Source: Halorientalis sp. IM1011 (lineage in GTDB: Archaea > Halobacteriota > Halobacteria > Halobacteriales > Haloarculaceae). Taken from it: DNA of 64,000 bases. Shown here piece by piece: positions 9,188-18,766 of this stretch. Made by a program: the position numbers and the translations under genes. The notes beneath the pieces are model-generated. The model was not told the DNA's origin, made no database searches, and saw only the letters and a program-made list of their open reading frames with translations. Location of the stretch: positions 744,001-808,000 of the forward strand of contig NZ_CP019067.1 in assembly GCF_001989615.1 (NCBI RefSeq), written 5' to 3'. The first letter of the stretch is position 1. Each line of letters starts with the position of its first letter.

Positions 9188-9195
9188 TTTTTATC
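9188..9195 (+). promoter_or_regulatory. TATA box for the 9219 gene
   Basis: TTTTTATC is centred 27 bases before the ATG at 9219, which predicts a leaderless transcript. Confidence 0.55.
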
Positions 9196-9218
9196 CGTTG
9201 GCCGACTGCATCAGATCG

Positions 9219-9524
9219 ATGCCACATTGGGAGTGTGCGATCGAGGGCGACACGGACCGGTTCGACCGCGTCGAGGACCTCATCATCCATCAGGCGACCG
9301 AACACGAGCGCATCGAGTGTCAGGTCTGCGGGACCGTCCTCCCGGACGGCTACTTCGCGATCCGGCACGCCTTCGACGAACACAGTCGCGCCGAGTACGT
9401 CCGCGCCTACGACGCCACCAGCGACGAGGTGCGCCGCCGCGAGAAGATCAAGGAAGCCATCGAGGACGAGGCCGACATCAACGAGGTCATCGACCGCCTC
9501 GAAGGCAACGGCCCCAGAGCCTGA
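9219..9524 (+). CDS. Small C2H2-like zinc protein, DUF7565-like, 101 aa
   Basis: The protein carries a CQVCGTVLPDGYF knuckle followed by IRHAFDEH, giving a Cx2C...HxxxxH set like a C2H2 finger. An upstream HQATEHE segment adds further His residues, and the C-terminal half is a charged helix. It is probably a nucleic-acid- or protein-binding small protein; no function is known. The start is supported by a TATA box 27 bases upstream. Confidence 0.78.
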   Translation: MPHWECAIEGDTDRFDRVEDLIIHQATEHERIECQVCGTVLPDGYFAIRHAFDEHSRAEYVRAYDATSDEVRRREKIKEAIEDEADINEVIDRLEGNGPRA

Positions 9525-9574
9525 CCCCGCGACTCCCGCTACACCAGTTTCCGAACCGGAAGCGCCGCGACTGG

Positions 9575-9581
9575 TTTTATC
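9575..9581 (+). promoter_or_regulatory. TATA box for the 9606 gene
   Basis: TTTTATC is centred 28 bases before the ATG at 9606. Confidence 0.55.
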
Positions 9582-9605
9582 TTCGCCACCTTCGACGCGT
9601 CGAGT

Positions 9606-10001
9606 ATGCCCTCCAGTTCGACCGACACCCGGAGTTCACTCTGGGACCGCGCGACCGCCCAGCGCAACGTCGTCATCTACGTCGCCATCCTCGTGGCCGT
9701 GCCGACAGCCTACGGGTTCCACACGCTCGTCGATGCCGCCGCCGGTGACTTCCTCCTCCTGATGACACTGGCCACCGGTGTCCCGATGACCTACAACAAT
9801 TACTGGCCTGCCTACGACCGGACCTGGAAAGCCGTCGGCTGGGTACTCGTCACGTGTACCCTCGCCACGGGCGTCTTCACCGGCCTCTATCTGGCCGGGA
9901 CCGACCTGCTCGCGGTCGCACCGTTCCCGGCCAGCGCCGGTGCGTTCGCCGTGACCTTCCTCGGCGTCCACGGCATCGGCTACCTCTGGCACGGGCGATG
10001 A
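9606..10001 (+). CDS. Membrane protein of unknown function, 131 aa
   Basis: A 131-aa protein with a polar Ser/Thr-rich N-terminus and four predicted membrane helices at about 22-42, 47-63, 77-97 and 103-123. Between helices 2 and 3 is a conserved-looking PMTYNNYWPAYDRTWK loop. I recognise no family. The spt5 gene converges on it across a 93-base gap containing two strong hairpins. Confidence 0.72.
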   Translation: MPSSSTDTRSSLWDRATAQRNVVIYVAILVAVPTAYGFHTLVDAAAGDFLLLMTLATGVPMTYNNYWPAYDRTWKAVGWVLVTCTLATGVFTGLYLAGTDLLAVAPFPASAGAFAVTFLGVHGIGYLWHGR

Positions 10002-10053
10002 AAACGGACTAGCAGCCGAAACGGCGTTTCTGACCGCTCTTCTGAGTCTGCTC

Positions 10054-10072
10054 ACGGGCGCTTCACGCCCGT
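10054..10072. terminator. Hairpin between convergent genes, 7-bp stem
   Basis: ACGGGCG and CGCCCGT flank a CTTCA loop. It sits between the 9606 membrane gene and spt5, whose 3' ends converge. It lacks a clear T-tract, so its role as terminator is inferred from position only. Confidence 0.4.
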
Positions 10073-10082
10073 TCGCATGGTA

Positions 10083-10107
10083 TGAGGAGCGCTTTCAGCG
10101 CTCCTCA
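10083..10107. terminator. Hairpin over the spt5 stop codon, perfect 11-bp stem
   Basis: TGAGGAGCGCT and AGCGCTCCTCA pair perfectly around a TTC loop. The structure covers the last codons and the stop of spt5. It may mark transcript 3' ends or stabilise the mRNA. Confidence 0.45.
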
Positions 10108-10532
10108 CTATCCAAGACGCGAATCTGGTCACCGCGGACGGTGACCGGAATCGGGACCGTCGCCTCGTACAGCTCGACGGTAACCTGATCTTTGGACTCG
10201 TCGATGCGCTGGACCTGGGCCTTCTCGCCCTTGAACGGGCCGGCGATGAGTTCGACGATGTCGCCCTCGGCGATCCCCTCAACGTCGGGTTTCGGCGAGA
10301 GGAAGTGTTCGACTTCGGCGATGGAACTTTTCCCCTGGACGACCCCGCGCATGTGCGGAATCTCGTCGGAGATGCGCTCGAAGACGGCGGCGTCGTCGGC
10401 CTCGACCATCACGTAGCTTGTGAGGCTGTCGGGCGCGAGGGCCGCGTGGATCGACGGCTCCTCGCGGTTCATGATCATGTCCGCGACGGTGCGTTCCTGA
10501 CTGGCCGTGGTTTTGACAGCGAAGATACCCAT
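10095..10532 (-). CDS. spt5: Transcription elongation factor Spt5 (NusG-like)
   Basis: A 145-aa protein. The N-terminal NGN domain starts [19 protein letters not shown] and the C-terminal KOW domain (about 85-120) contains [21 protein letters not shown]. Archaeal Spt5 pairs with Spt4 and clamps RNA polymerase for processive elongation. Its ATG lies one base after the secE stop, so the two are co-transcribed, as is common in archaea and bacteria. Confidence 0.95.
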   Translation of the reverse strand: MGIFAVKTTASQERTVADMIMNREEPSIHAALAPDSLTSYVMVEADDAAVFERISDEIPHMRGVVQGKSSIAEVEHFLSPKPDVEGIAEGDIVELIAGPFKGEKAQVQRIDESKDQVTVELYEATVPIPVTVRGDQIRVLDSEER

Positions 10533-10533
10533 G

Positions 10534-10710
10534 TTAGACGGGAGCAGTGGTGATGAAGCTCATCAGCAGGAAGATCACGAATCCCATCAGACCGACCAGG
10601 CCGATTCCGGCCCCGGCGATCTTGGCGATCTGGGAGAACTCTTCCCACGACGGCGTACTGGCGAGCTTCAGCACCCGAACGTAGGAGGTGAGGTCGTACG
10701 GTACTTGCAT
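10534..10710 (-). CDS. secE: Preprotein translocase subunit SecE (Sec61 gamma)
   Basis: A 58-residue frame begins [20 protein letters not shown] and contains [14 protein letters not shown] followed by one membrane helix ([16 protein letters not shown]). This is the classic short SecE/Sec61-gamma layout: an amphipathic cytosolic helix, then a single tail helix that clamps SecY. Placement one base before spt5 and next to ftsZ1 supports it. An A/T-rich TATA-like element (ATAGAAAAAG) lies about 27 bases upstream. Confidence 0.9.
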   Translation of the reverse strand: MQVPYDLTSYVRVLKLASTPSWEEFSQIAKIAGAGIGLVGLMGFVIFLLMSFITTAPV

Positions 10711-10797
10711 GGCAGGGTGTAGCCCCTGCCCCTTTTTCTATCTATTGGTGCAACTCGACGCTGCGACGGAACGAAAAGCGGACCGCGAGCAGTCGAA

Positions 10798-11955
10798 CTA
10801 CTCCACGTAGTCGATGTCGTCGCCGAGGTTCTCCGCCGCCTGCTCGACCTCGGTCTCGTTCTTGCCGTAGATCTGCGGGCTCTCGACGCCGGTGACGACG
10901 ATCATGGTCTCCATCTTGCCCTCGAAGTCCTGGTTGACCGACGCGCCCCAGATGATCCGGGCGTCCGGATCGATCCGGTCGTAGATCTCCTCGACGACAC
11001 CCTCCGCCTCCTCGATGGACATGTCGGGACCGCCGACCACGTTCACGAGCGCGCTGTTCGCGCCGTCGAACTCCACGTCGAGCAGGGGCGATCTCAGTGC
11101 CGATCTGATGGAGTCCTGTGCCTTGTTCTCGGAATCGGACTCCCCGAGGCCGATCATGGCGACGCCGCCGTTCTCCATGATCGTCCGAACGTCGGCGAAG
11201 TCGACGTTGACGAGGCCGGGCTTGGTGATCAGCTCGGTCATGCCCTTGACCGAGCGCATCAGCACGCGGTCACAGATCTTGAACGCGTCCTGCAGGGGCA
11301 TCGAGGGCGCGTAGTCGAGCAGGCGGTCGTTCGGGACCACGATCACGGTGTCGGAGACGGCGCGCAGGCGTTCGAGGCCCGCGTCGGCGTTGGCCCGCCG
11401 GCGCTCACCCTCCGCGGTGAAGGGAATCGTCACGATGGCGATGGTCAGCGCGCCGGCCTCCTGTGCGGCCTGGGCGACGACCGGGGCCGCGCCGGTGCCG
11501 GTCCCGCCGCCGAGGCCGGCGGTGACGAACACCATGTCCGAGCCGTCGATGGACTGCTGGATGTCCTCGATGTTCTCCTGGGCGGCCTCCTCGCCGATCT
11601 TCGGGACCGACCCCGCGCCGCGGCCGCCGGTGCGTTTCTTGCCGATCAGAATCTTGGTGTCGGCCTTCACCTCGTCGGCGAGGTGCTGGGCGTCCGTGTT
11701 GGCCGCCACGAGCTTCGCGCCGTGGATGCCCTCCTCCATCATCCGGGTGACCGTGTTCCCGCCCGCGCCGCCACAGCCGACCACGGTGATCTTCGTCTCG
11801 AGGTCCTTGACGACGCTCGCCAGTTCCTCGTCGCTCATCTGTCCCGACGTGGACACGTCCTCCGTGGCCGTCGTCCCGCCAGTCTCGGTCTCTTCTGGTG
11901 CCTGTGCCGGCTCCTCGTCGCTTTCCTCCATGGCGTCGTTAATAATGGAGTCCAT
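10798..11955 (-). CDS. ftsZ1: Cell division protein FtsZ, FtsZ1 type
   Basis: A 385-aa tubulin-like GTPase. After an acidic, disordered N-terminus of about 50 residues come [15 protein letters not shown], the tubulin signature [40 protein letters not shown] and the catalytic loop around NVDFADVRT. FtsZ1 is one of two haloarchaeal FtsZ proteins that form the division ring. The gene sits just upstream of secE-spt5 on the same strand. It begins very close to an A/T-rich promoter. Confidence 0.94.
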   Translation of the reverse strand: MDSIINDAMEESDEEPAQAPEETETGGTTATEDVSTSGQMSDEELASVVKDLETKITVVGCGGAGGNTVTRMMEEGIHGAKLVAANTDAQHLADEVKADTKILIGKKRTGGRGAGSVPKIGEEAAQENIEDIQQSIDGSDMVFVTAGLGGGTGTGAAPVVAQAAQEAGALTIAIVTIPFTAEGERRRANADAGLERLRAVSDTVIVVPNDRLLDYAPSMPLQDAFKICDRVLMRSVKGMTELITKPGLVNVDFADVRTIMENGGVAMIGLGESDSENKAQDSIRSALRSPLLDVEFDGANSALVNVVGGPDMSIEEAEGVVEEIYDRIDPDARIIWGASVNQDFEGKMETMIVVTGVESPQIYGKNETEVEQAAENLGDDIDYVE

Positions 11956-11960
11956 ATTTA

Positions 11961-12048
11961 AAGGGGAAATTGCAGAGCAGGATTAATTATCTTTCCCCTA
12001 CTGTCAGACTACCGTCATACATTGAGTGCCCGAAGTTAAGGGGAAATT
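11961..12048. repeat. Direct repeat AAGGGGAAATT in the ftsZ1-dtdA gap
   Basis: AAGGGGAAATT occurs at 11961-11971 and again at 12038-12048, in the short region between the ftsZ1 start and the dtdA stop. A related inverted CTTTCCCC is at 11991-11998. The copy nearest ftsZ1 lies 6 bases before its ATG, so a regulator could bind there. This is inference from spacing and repetition only. Confidence 0.4.
11981..11991 (-). promoter_or_regulatory. Putative TATA box for ftsZ1
   Basis: On the minus strand GATAATTAATC lies about 31 bases before the ftsZ1 ATG. Confidence 0.45.
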
Positions 12049-12051
12049 AAA

Positions 12052-13437
12052 CTACAGGGGGAACCGGTCTTCCCGTTCCGACCGGACCTGCTCGGGTGGA
12101 ATCGTCCGGCCGTTCACCTCGACGGGTTCGCCCGCGGACAGGCGACCGAACTTCGGTCCTTCGGAGACGCCGAGGGTCTTCGCCTTCTCCGGGTCGAACG
12201 CCTCTTGCCGGGCGACGACGGCGTCCTCGCGGCGCTCGACCGCGTCGTACTCGACCCGGAGTAGGTCCACGATACCGTCGATAATCGCCGTATAATCTCC
12301 ACGGGAAGCGACGGCCGCGCGGCCCGCGACCCGGTTCCCGTTCTCCTCGGTTTCGAAGACCAGCGCGCGGGCGGCGACGAGTTCGCGTGTGCGGTCCTGA
12401 TCGATTCCCTGTGCTCGGTCGAGCAAGTCCGCGGGGAGCGAGACGGTCTCGAACTCGGCGTCGGACGCGGCTTCCCGGGCCGGTTCCCCGAACCGTAGAC
12501 CGTCCACGACGGGGACGAGCGCGTCTTCGAGTCGGCCCGCGAGCGCGAGCGGAACGTCCGTGACTTCCCGGAGCCAGGTCTCGCCGACCACGCGGTACCC
12601 CAGCCCTTCGATCACGGAGACGAGGTCGGGGCGGGTGCCCTCGACGACGGCGTGGTCGGCCGCGCTCGCCTCGAAGGCACGATCGACGAGGGCTCGATTC
12701 TCGGCGGGATCGCCCATGGCGTCCAGTCCCCAGTCCGCGGCGAGGTGGCCGACGCCCCAGTCGGTCTCCCGGGTGATCCGCGTGAATCGCGGGGCGTAGT
12801 GGCCACCGCCGAACCCGACGAGGTGCCGGCGGGTGGTCTCGCCATCGGCGGCGCTCTCCTCCGGGCCCGCGTCGGCAGCCACGGGTTCCGGGTCGGCGTC
12901 GGCCGCGACCCCGCGGAGGTCGAGGATCGCTCGTGCGACCGCCTCGGCGGCCGCCGGATCCGCCCACTGTGGGTCGCCGCTGCCGACCTCGACGAACATC
13001 GAGGGGACGCCCACGTCGGTCGGGCCGTGGTGGGTACACTCCATGCCGACCTCGTAGTCCTCGGGCGCGTGGGTTTCGAGTGCGTCGAGGACGCGGCTGT
13101 GAGCGTGCGGGCAGGCCCGCGCGAGGGCGTCGTCCTCGCCGCCGTGTTCGGCCGGCCCGAAGTTGCCCGTGTGGTGGGCCGTGAGCAGCGGCCCCGTCTC
13201 GCCGCTGTGTCGCGAGGCGAACACGAGCAGGTCGAGGTCCGCGGCGAAGGCCTCGGCGGCGTCGTCGAGTTCGAGGTGCCAGCCCTCGAACTCGCGGAGT
13301 TCCGCGCCATCGGTCCGGTAGGCCGCGGCTGCAGCACTGTCGCCGGTGTCGATCCGTTCCCAGTCGGCCAGGTCGTGTAGTCGCTCGCCGACGTGTTCGG
13401 ACGCTCGGTCGGCACGTGAGACGACGATTCCGAGCAT
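12052..13437 (-). CDS. dtdA: D-aminoacyl-tRNA deacylase, archaeal DtdA
   Basis: A 461-aa protein. The N-terminal half has MLGIVVSRADRASEHVGERL, FASRHSGETGPLLTAHHTGN and MECTHHGPTDVGVPSMFVEVG, all marks of the archaeal DtdA/GEK1 family, which removes D-amino acids wrongly attached to tRNA. The C-terminal part is longer than in many archaea, with acidic spacers typical of halophiles. The ATG shares one base with the stop of the upstream exchanger gene (TGATG), so both are probably one transcript. Confidence 0.92.
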   Translation of the reverse strand: MLGIVVSRADRASEHVGERLHDLADWERIDTGDSAAAAAYRTDGAELREFEGWHLELDDAAEAFAADLDLLVFASRHSGETGPLLTAHHTGNFGPAEHGGEDDALARACPHAHSRVLDALETHAPEDYEVGMECTHHGPTDVGVPSMFVEVGSGDPQWADPAAAEAVARAILDLRGVAADADPEPVAADAGPEESAADGETTRRHLVGFGGGHYAPRFTRITRETDWGVGHLAADWGLDAMGDPAENRALVDRAFEASAADHAVVEGTRPDLVSVIEGLGYRVVGETWLREVTDVPLALAGRLEDALVPVVDGLRFGEPAREAASDAEFETVSLPADLLDRAQGIDQDRTRELVAARALVFETEENGNRVAGRAAVASRGDYTAIIDGIVDLLRVEYDAVERREDAVVARQEAFDPEKAKTLGVSEGPKFGRLSAGEPVEVNGRTIPPEQVRSEREDRFPL

Positions 13438-14822
13438 CAGTCGGCCCCCTCGACGTGGATCGGATCGCGACCGACCGCGGTCCGGACGGCGTCACCCGCG
13501 AGGCCGAACAGTCGCCGGAGTGCATCCCGGCGTTTGACGAACAGTGCCGTGCCGAGCACGAGGTAGACCGCGGTGTAGGCGAACAGCAACTCCTCGCTCG
13601 TGATCGGCAGTTCGAGCAGGCCCCGGATGATCGCGAACTCGATCAGCACCTGCGAGATGAACAGGGCGAACAGAACGACTGCCTCCCGGATCGAGATCTC
13701 GAAGTTGACCAGCAGCGCCAGCGCGAAGTAGGACTGGCCGGCGGTGATCCAGATCTCGGCGGCCTGCCGGGCGTCGAACGGGAGCGTCCCGACCGCGCCA
13801 AGCGCGATGGAGTAGACGACCGCGATGGTTCCGATCAACAGCGTCCACTGATTGAGCTTCGAGGAGATGAGGGCGTTGAACCCCGCCGTCGAGCGGGCCT
13901 TGTTGACGAGAACGGCGACGACGATGAGTTCGGGGGACTCGCTGGCCAGGGGCGCGACCCACTGGATCATGAAGAACTCGGGGATCCCGTTCTGGATGCC
14001 GATCACCTCCAGCCCGTGGGCGAACGGTTCGACCGCGACGAAGATCATCGCCCCGGAGTAGACGAAGAGGGCGATCACGGTCAACGGGCGCCACGGGAGC
14101 GACCACCCCTGGAGGTAGGCCGGGACGCCGACGGTGTGTTCGCTGTGTTCCACGTCGGATTTGAGCACCAGCCCGATGTAGGCCGCGTAGAGCCCGACGA
14201 GAAACAGGGTGTCGATAATGTCGATGCCGCCGCCGAGCGGCACCGCGAACGCCCACGCGGTCGCCAGGAAGAGGAACGTCATCTCCGTGGCGATGTCCTC
14301 GTCGAGCTGGACGGAATCGCTGAGCCAGCCCTCGCGGTTCCGGACGGCCGGATCCCGCGTCTCGAACGACCGCCAGACGGTGAACGCGGCGATGCCGGCC
14401 CATCCGATGCCGATGAGGATGCGGTTGGCACCGGTCATGTTGGCGATGGCGAGGTTGGCGTCGTGACAGGCGGCGGCGATCGGCGTCTCCTGGGCGGCCA
14501 CCTGCGCGGGACTGAGCGCCGAACAGGCTTCGGCCGTCGCGCCGCCAGCGCCTGCGTTCCAGGCGTACAGCGCGTCGACTGCGTATTCGGGCGCGACCGC
14601 AAGCACCGCGAGGACGGCGATGGCGAACGCGCGCGGCACGTCTTTCTCGGCCGTCTCGGCACCCCAGGCGAGCAGGAACGACGCGCCGAGGATCGCCACC
14701 CCGCTGAGCGCGACCTCCGCGACGATTCCGAGGTGAGCCCCGGTGAGGAAGACCGTGACCCACGGTGCCGTCAGCGCGACCGCGATAGCGACCATGACGA
14801 GCGGATGGCGGAGTCGAGTCAC
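13437..14822 (-). CDS. Sodium/calcium exchanger-family membrane protein
   Basis: A 461-aa protein with ten or more membrane helices. The two inverted alpha-repeats are recognisable: VAPEYAVDALYAWNAG (about 82-97) and ASESPELIVVAVLVNKARS with SSKLNQWTLLIGT (about 280-320). The acidic residues in APEY and SPEL match ion-binding positions of the CaCA family. The ion transported is not known. It overlaps dtdA by one base. Its start is 149 bases from the divergent aroE. Confidence 0.85.
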   Translation of the reverse strand: MTRLRHPLVMVAIAVALTAPWVTVFLTGAHLGIVAEVALSGVAILGASFLLAWGAETAEKDVPRAFAIAVLAVLAVAPEYAVDALYAWNAGAGGATAEACSALSPAQVAAQETPIAAACHDANLAIANMTGANRILIGIGWAGIAAFTVWRSFETRDPAVRNREGWLSDSVQLDEDIATEMTFLFLATAWAFAVPLGGGIDIIDTLFLVGLYAAYIGLVLKSDVEHSEHTVGVPAYLQGWSLPWRPLTVIALFVYSGAMIFVAVEPFAHGLEVIGIQNGIPEFFMIQWVAPLASESPELIVVAVLVNKARSTAGFNALISSKLNQWTLLIGTIAVVYSIALGAVGTLPFDARQAAEIWITAGQSYFALALLVNFEISIREAVVLFALFISQVLIEFAIIRGLLELPITSEELLFAYTAVYLVLGTALFVKRRDALRRLFGLAGDAVRTAVGRDPIHVEGAD

Positions 14823-14940
14823 TACCAGCCCGCAACGGACACCGGCAGGAAAAGTTTGCCACTTCGACCCCGCCGCTTTCGAGGGGAACGGGCCGGTGAG
14901 ACTGCGAACGTCCCGGCCGGCGACCGACCGGGAGCGGTGC

Positions 14941-14949
14941 GGTTATTGG
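14941..14949 (+). promoter_or_regulatory. TATA box for aroE
   Basis: GGTTATTGG is centred 27 bases before the aroE ATG at 14972, predicting a leaderless mRNA. Confidence 0.55.
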
Positions 14950-14971
14950 GGTCCCCCGACTGGCCCCCGGT

Positions 14972-15769
14972 ATGGACGTATACGGACTGATCGGGAACCC
15001 GGTGGGGCACTCGCTGTCACCGCCGATGCACGAGGCGGCCTACGAGGACCTGGGGATCGACGCCCGCTACGTCACCTTCGAACCCGACGAGGACGCCGGT
15101 GCGGCGGCCGTCGAGTCGGCCGCGACGCTCGGCGTGTCGGGACTGAACGTCACCATCCCGTTCAAGCAGGACGTGCTGGACGCCGTCGAGCCCGCACCGC
15201 TGGCCGAGCGCATCGGCGCGGTCAACACCGTCGACTTCACGACCGACCCGCCGACCGGCTACAACACCGACGCCGTCGGCGCGACCCGGGCGCTCCGGTC
15301 CCACGACGTGGCGCTCACGGGCAACGCGGTCGTCGTCGGAGCCGGGGGCGCGGGCCGGGCGGTCGCGTTCGGCCTCGCCGACGAGGGCATGACCGTCGAC
15401 ATCGCCAACCGCACCGAGTCCAAAGCCCGGGAACTTGCCGCCGAGGTGCCCGACGCGACGGGCCACGGCCTCGACGCGCTCGACGAACTCGTCCCGGAGG
15501 CCGACGTACTCGTCAACTGCACGAGCGTCGGGATGAAGGAGGACCGTTCGCCGGTCCCGGCCGACGTGCTGCATTCCGACCTCGGGGTGTTAGACGCCGT
15601 CTACGACCCCATCGAGACGCGCCTCCTCCGGGACGCGGCCGAGACGGGCGCGACGACGGTCGACGGCGCGTGGATGCTCCTCTACCAGGGTGTCGAGGCC
15701 GTCGAGCGATGGACCGACAGGGACGCACCTGTCGAAAAAATGAACGCGGTTTTGCGGGAGCGTCTTTAA
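14972..15769 (+). CDS. aroE: Shikimate dehydrogenase (NADP+)
   Basis: A 265-aa enzyme with the substrate-binding [17 protein letters not shown] (9-25), catalytic Lys in [12 protein letters not shown], the NADP site [17 protein letters not shown] and the [11 protein letters not shown] segment. It reduces 3-dehydroshikimate in the chorismate pathway. Placing it before the pab operon is consistent, since p-aminobenzoate is made from chorismate. Confidence 0.95.
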   Translation: MDVYGLIGNPVGHSLSPPMHEAAYEDLGIDARYVTFEPDEDAGAAAVESAATLGVSGLNVTIPFKQDVLDAVEPAPLAERIGAVNTVDFTTDPPTGYNTDAVGATRALRSHDVALTGNAVVVGAGGAGRAVAFGLADEGMTVDIANRTESKARELAAEVPDATGHGLDALDELVPEADVLVNCTSVGMKEDRSPVPADVLHSDLGVLDAVYDPIETRLLRDAAETGATTVDGAWMLLYQGVEAVERWTDRDAPVEKMNAVLRERL

Positions 15770-15794
15770 GTAGGCGGGTTAACTATATCCGACC

Positions 15795-16496
15795 ATGGGG
15801 CTGTTCAAGATACTGAAGTCGGTCATCGGACTCGGCAGTTCCGGTTCTCGCTCGCCGTCCGGAACAGCCGAGCCCGGTCGCGAAAACGTCGACGTATCGG
15901 TCGAACACGAACCCGACACCGCGTCCGAGGACGCGGTCAAGGGCACCGGTGACGAACCGACCGCCGACACGGAAGCCGCATCGACCCCGGCCGCCGAACC
16001 CGACACGGCCGGTGAACCCGCCACGGAGACCGTGAGCGAGGACGCGACGGAACCCGAAATCGAGGCCGACGAAGCCGAAACCGAGGTTGAGGTGGAGGTC
16101 GAGGACACCGAAGACGAGGAACCCGCAGCGACCGAACCGGAGGCCGAGACCGAGGACGCCGAACCCGGTGAAGTCGAAGCTGAAGACACCGAGGCCGAAG
16201 TGGGCGACGAGGAAGCGGACGACGGGGCCGAGGCGGCGGAAGAGGCCGAAGCGGAAGCGGCCGACACCGGCGACGCGGACGCCGACGAGCCGGAAATCGC
16301 GGTCGAGAACGCCGACGCCGCGACGGACACGATCAAGGGCATCGGCGCGTCCTACGCGGAGACGCTCGCCGACGCGGGAGTCGAGACCGTCGGTGACCTC
16401 GCGGCGGCCGACGCCGAGGAGATCGCCGGACAGACCGACATCTCGGAGAAGCGCGTGGGCCGCTGGATCGCCCGCGCTCGCGGCGAAGACGAGTAG
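15795..16496 (+). CDS. Acidic helix-hairpin-helix protein, 233 aa
   Basis: Three parts are visible. Residues 1-16 (MGLFKILKSVIGLGSS) form a short amphipathic, basic helix that could touch a membrane or partner. Residues about 17-175 are a low-complexity, Glu/Ala/Asp/Thr-rich region predicted to be disordered. Residues about 178-233 form a helix-hairpin-helix domain (IKGIGASYAETLADAGVETV), like DUF4332 or small DNA-binding HhH modules. It begins 26 bases after aroE, with CTTTAAGTAG as a TATA-like site inside the aroE end. Function is unknown; DNA binding is inferred from the C-terminal fold. Confidence 0.8.
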   Translation: MGLFKILKSVIGLGSSGSRSPSGTAEPGRENVDVSVEHEPDTASEDAVKGTGDEPTADTEAASTPAAEPDTAGEPATETVSEDATEPEIEADEAETEVEVEVEDTEDEEPAATEPEAETEDAEPGEVEAEDTEAEVGDEEADDGAEAAEEAEAEAADTGDADADEPEIAVENADAATDTIKGIGASYAETLADAGVETVGDLAAADAEEIAGQTDISEKRVGRWIARARGEDE

Positions 16497-16538
16497 AACC
16501 GCAAAACGGTTACTCCTGTATCCGCTCTCTTCTGGTAG

Positions 16539-18110
16539 ATGACGACGCCGACGGTCGTGACCGACGGGACCACCTTCCGGAGCGTCGCCGACGGCGTCGC
16601 CCCCGGAACCCGCGTCCCCGTCGAGGTCAGGGTCACGGTCCAGGACCCCTTCACGGCCTACCGGCGTGCCAGACCGACCGGCGGGACGAACGACGACGGA
16701 ACCGCCGATGGCGATTCTCCCCACGGCGTCTACCTCGAAACCACGGGCGGCCAGTCCGGCTGGGGCTACTTCGGCGTCGACCCGGTCGACTGGGTCACGG
16801 TCGGCCCCGAGGCGGGGAACGCCCTGGCGGCGCTTGGCGACCGACTGGCCGACGAGTCGCTGGCGCGGGGCGAGTGCGACGTACCCTACCCCTGCGGCGC
16901 GGTCGGCTGGCTCTCCTACGACCTGGCGCGGGACCTCGAATCCCTGCCCGGCGACGCCGCACGCGACCGCGACCTCCCCCGGGTGCAGGTCGCCCTGTAC
17001 GACCGACTGGCCGCCTGGGAGGAACCCCGAGACGAGGAGACGACGCTCAGGGTCACCACCTGTCCGCGAGTCGACCCCGACGGCGACCGGGGGCGACCGG
17101 TCGCGGCGGCCTACGACCACGGACTCGAACGGGCGCGGGACCTGATCGAACGGGCGACGGGAGGGGATCCGGCGGTCGGGCCGCCGCCGGTCGACGCCGA
17201 CACTGCCCGGTTCGAGAGCGACTGCGGCCGGGCGGCCTTCGCTGACCGCGTGCGCCGGGTCGAGGAGTACGTCCGGGACGGCGACACCTTCCAGACGAAC
17301 GTCTCCCAGCGGCTGACGGCCCCGGCGGCGGTCCACCCGGTCGAGGCCTTCGACGCGCTCCGGCGGGTCAACCCCGCGCCCTACTCCGCCTTGGTGGAGT
17401 TCCCCGGCGTCGACCTGGTGAGCGCCAGCCCGGAACTCCTGCTGGAGCGGGACGGCGACGAACTGGTGACCGAACCCATCGCAGGCACCCGTCCGCGGGG
17501 CGAGACCGAGGCCGAGGACGACGATCTGGAGCGGGACCTCCGGACCGACGAGAAGGAACGCGCGGAACACGCGATGCTGGTCGATCTGGAGCGCAACGAC
17601 CTCGGGAAGGTCAGCGAGTACGGCAGCGTCGAGGTGACCGACTACCGCCGGGTCGACCGCTACAGCGAGGTGATGCACCTCGTCTCGGAGGTCCGCGGTC
17701 GCCTGCGCGACGGGGCTGACCTGACCGACGCCATCGCAGCGGTGTTCCCCGGCGGGACGATCACGGGGGCACCGAAGCCCCGGACGATGGAGATTATCGA
17801 CGAGGTGGAGGCCACCCGCCGCGGCCCCTACACCGGCAGTATCGGGATCTTCGGGTTCGACGGGCGGGCGACCCTGAACATCGTCATCCGGACGCTGGTG
17901 CGCTACGGCTCGGAGTACCACCTCCGGGTCGGCGCGGGGATCGTCCACGACTCGGTTCCCGACCGGGAGTACGAGGAGACGCTGGACAAGGCCCGGGCGC
18001 TGGTGACGGCGGTCGACGAGGCGCTGGGTCGGCGCGGTGACCTCGCGGTCGAAGCCGCGAGCGACGGCGGCGAGGCAGGTAGCAAGGATGGCGACGGGGG
18101 GCAATCGTGA
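16539..18110 (+). CDS. pabB: Aminodeoxychorismate synthase component I
   Basis: A 523-aa chorismate-binding enzyme. The conserved C-terminal core includes [58 protein letters not shown] and a final GAGIVHDS segment. Such proteins can be TrpE or PabB. The gene overlaps a glutamine amidotransferase by 4 bases and the third gene is a class IV lyase-like enzyme, so PabB is favoured. It adds ammonia to chorismate to give 4-amino-4-deoxychorismate. Confidence 0.88.
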   Translation: MTTPTVVTDGTTFRSVADGVAPGTRVPVEVRVTVQDPFTAYRRARPTGGTNDDGTADGDSPHGVYLETTGGQSGWGYFGVDPVDWVTVGPEAGNALAALGDRLADESLARGECDVPYPCGAVGWLSYDLARDLESLPGDAARDRDLPRVQVALYDRLAAWEEPRDEETTLRVTTCPRVDPDGDRGRPVAAAYDHGLERARDLIERATGGDPAVGPPPVDADTARFESDCGRAAFADRVRRVEEYVRDGDTFQTNVSQRLTAPAAVHPVEAFDALRRVNPAPYSALVEFPGVDLVSASPELLLERDGDELVTEPIAGTRPRGETEAEDDDLERDLRTDEKERAEHAMLVDLERNDLGKVSEYGSVEVTDYRRVDRYSEVMHLVSEVRGRLRDGADLTDAIAAVFPGGTITGAPKPRTMEIIDEVEATRRGPYTGSIGIFGFDGRATLNIVIRTLVRYGSEYHLRVGAGIVHDSVPDREYEETLDKARALVTAVDEALGRRGDLAVEAASDGGEAGSKDGDGGQS

Positions 18111-18766
18111 AAGTGCTCGTGATCGACAACTACGACTCCTTTGCCTACAACCTCGTCCAGTACGTCGGGGAGATCGTCACCGATCCCTCGTGGGGAATCG
18201 TCGACGACCCCGACAGGGGCGAGGTGATCGTCCGCCGCAACGACCGTATTTCCGTCGAGGGTATCAGAGACGTGGACCCCGACGGCATCGTCGTCTCGCC
18301 CGGTCCCGGTATCCCCGAGGACGCGGGCGTCTCGGTGCCGATCTTTTCGGACCTCGCGTATCCGACGCTCGGCGTCTGTCTCGGCCACCAGGCGCTCTGT
18401 TCGGCCAACGGTGCGCCGGTCGGCCACGCCGAGGCGGTCGTCCACGGCAAGCCCTCGACGGTCGAACACGACGGCCGTGGGCTGTTCGCCGACCTCCCCG
18501 ACCGCTTCGAGGTGGGGCGGTACCACTCGCTGGCCGTCGAGCACGCGGATCTACCCGACGAGCTCGACGAGACGGCCTGGACCGTCGACGGAGGGGGCGA
18601 GGCGGCGACCGACGACCCCGGGGACCCGCGGGTCGTCATGGGTGTGCGCCACCGGGAACGGCCCCACTACGGCGTGCAGTTCCACCCGGAAAGTATCCTG
18701 ACCGACGCCGGCAAGCGACTGATCGCGGCTTTCTGTGACCGATGTCAGCATACACCTACCACGTAG
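18107..18766 (+). CDS. pabA: Aminodeoxychorismate synthase component II (glutamine amidotransferase)
   Basis: A 219-aa class I glutamine amidotransferase starting at GTG. It contains [17 protein letters not shown], the oxyanion region [11 protein letters not shown], the nucleophile Cys91 in [10 protein letters not shown] and [13 protein letters not shown] with the catalytic His and Glu. It supplies ammonia to the synthase encoded just upstream, which it overlaps by 4 bases, and it overlaps the next gene by 25 bases. TrpG is the alternative, but the neighbour pabC argues for folate synthesis. Confidence 0.9.
   Translation: MKVLVIDNYDSFAYNLVQYVGEIVTDPSWGIVDDPDRGEVIVRRNDRISVEGIRDVDPDGIVVSPGPGIPEDAGVSVPIFSDLAYPTLGVCLGHQALCSANGAPVGHAEAVVHGKPSTVEHDGRGLFADLPDRFEVGRYHSLAVEHADLPDELDETAWTVDGGGEAATDDPGDPRVVMGVRHRERPHYGVQFHPESILTDAGKRLIAAFCDRCQHTPTT

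Noticed and set aside
15783-18104. 773-aa open frame on the minus strand, antisense to the HhH and pabB genes
   Set aside because: It mirrors well-identified genes on the plus strand and is Arg/Val/Gly-rich without motifs. GC-rich haloarchaeal DNA often leaves the antisense frame open.
16539-18766. TrpE-TrpG (anthranilate synthase) as the identity of the chorismate enzymes
   Set aside because: The third overlapping gene is a class IV PLP lyase-like enzyme and no trp gene is near; PabB-PabA-PabC fits better.
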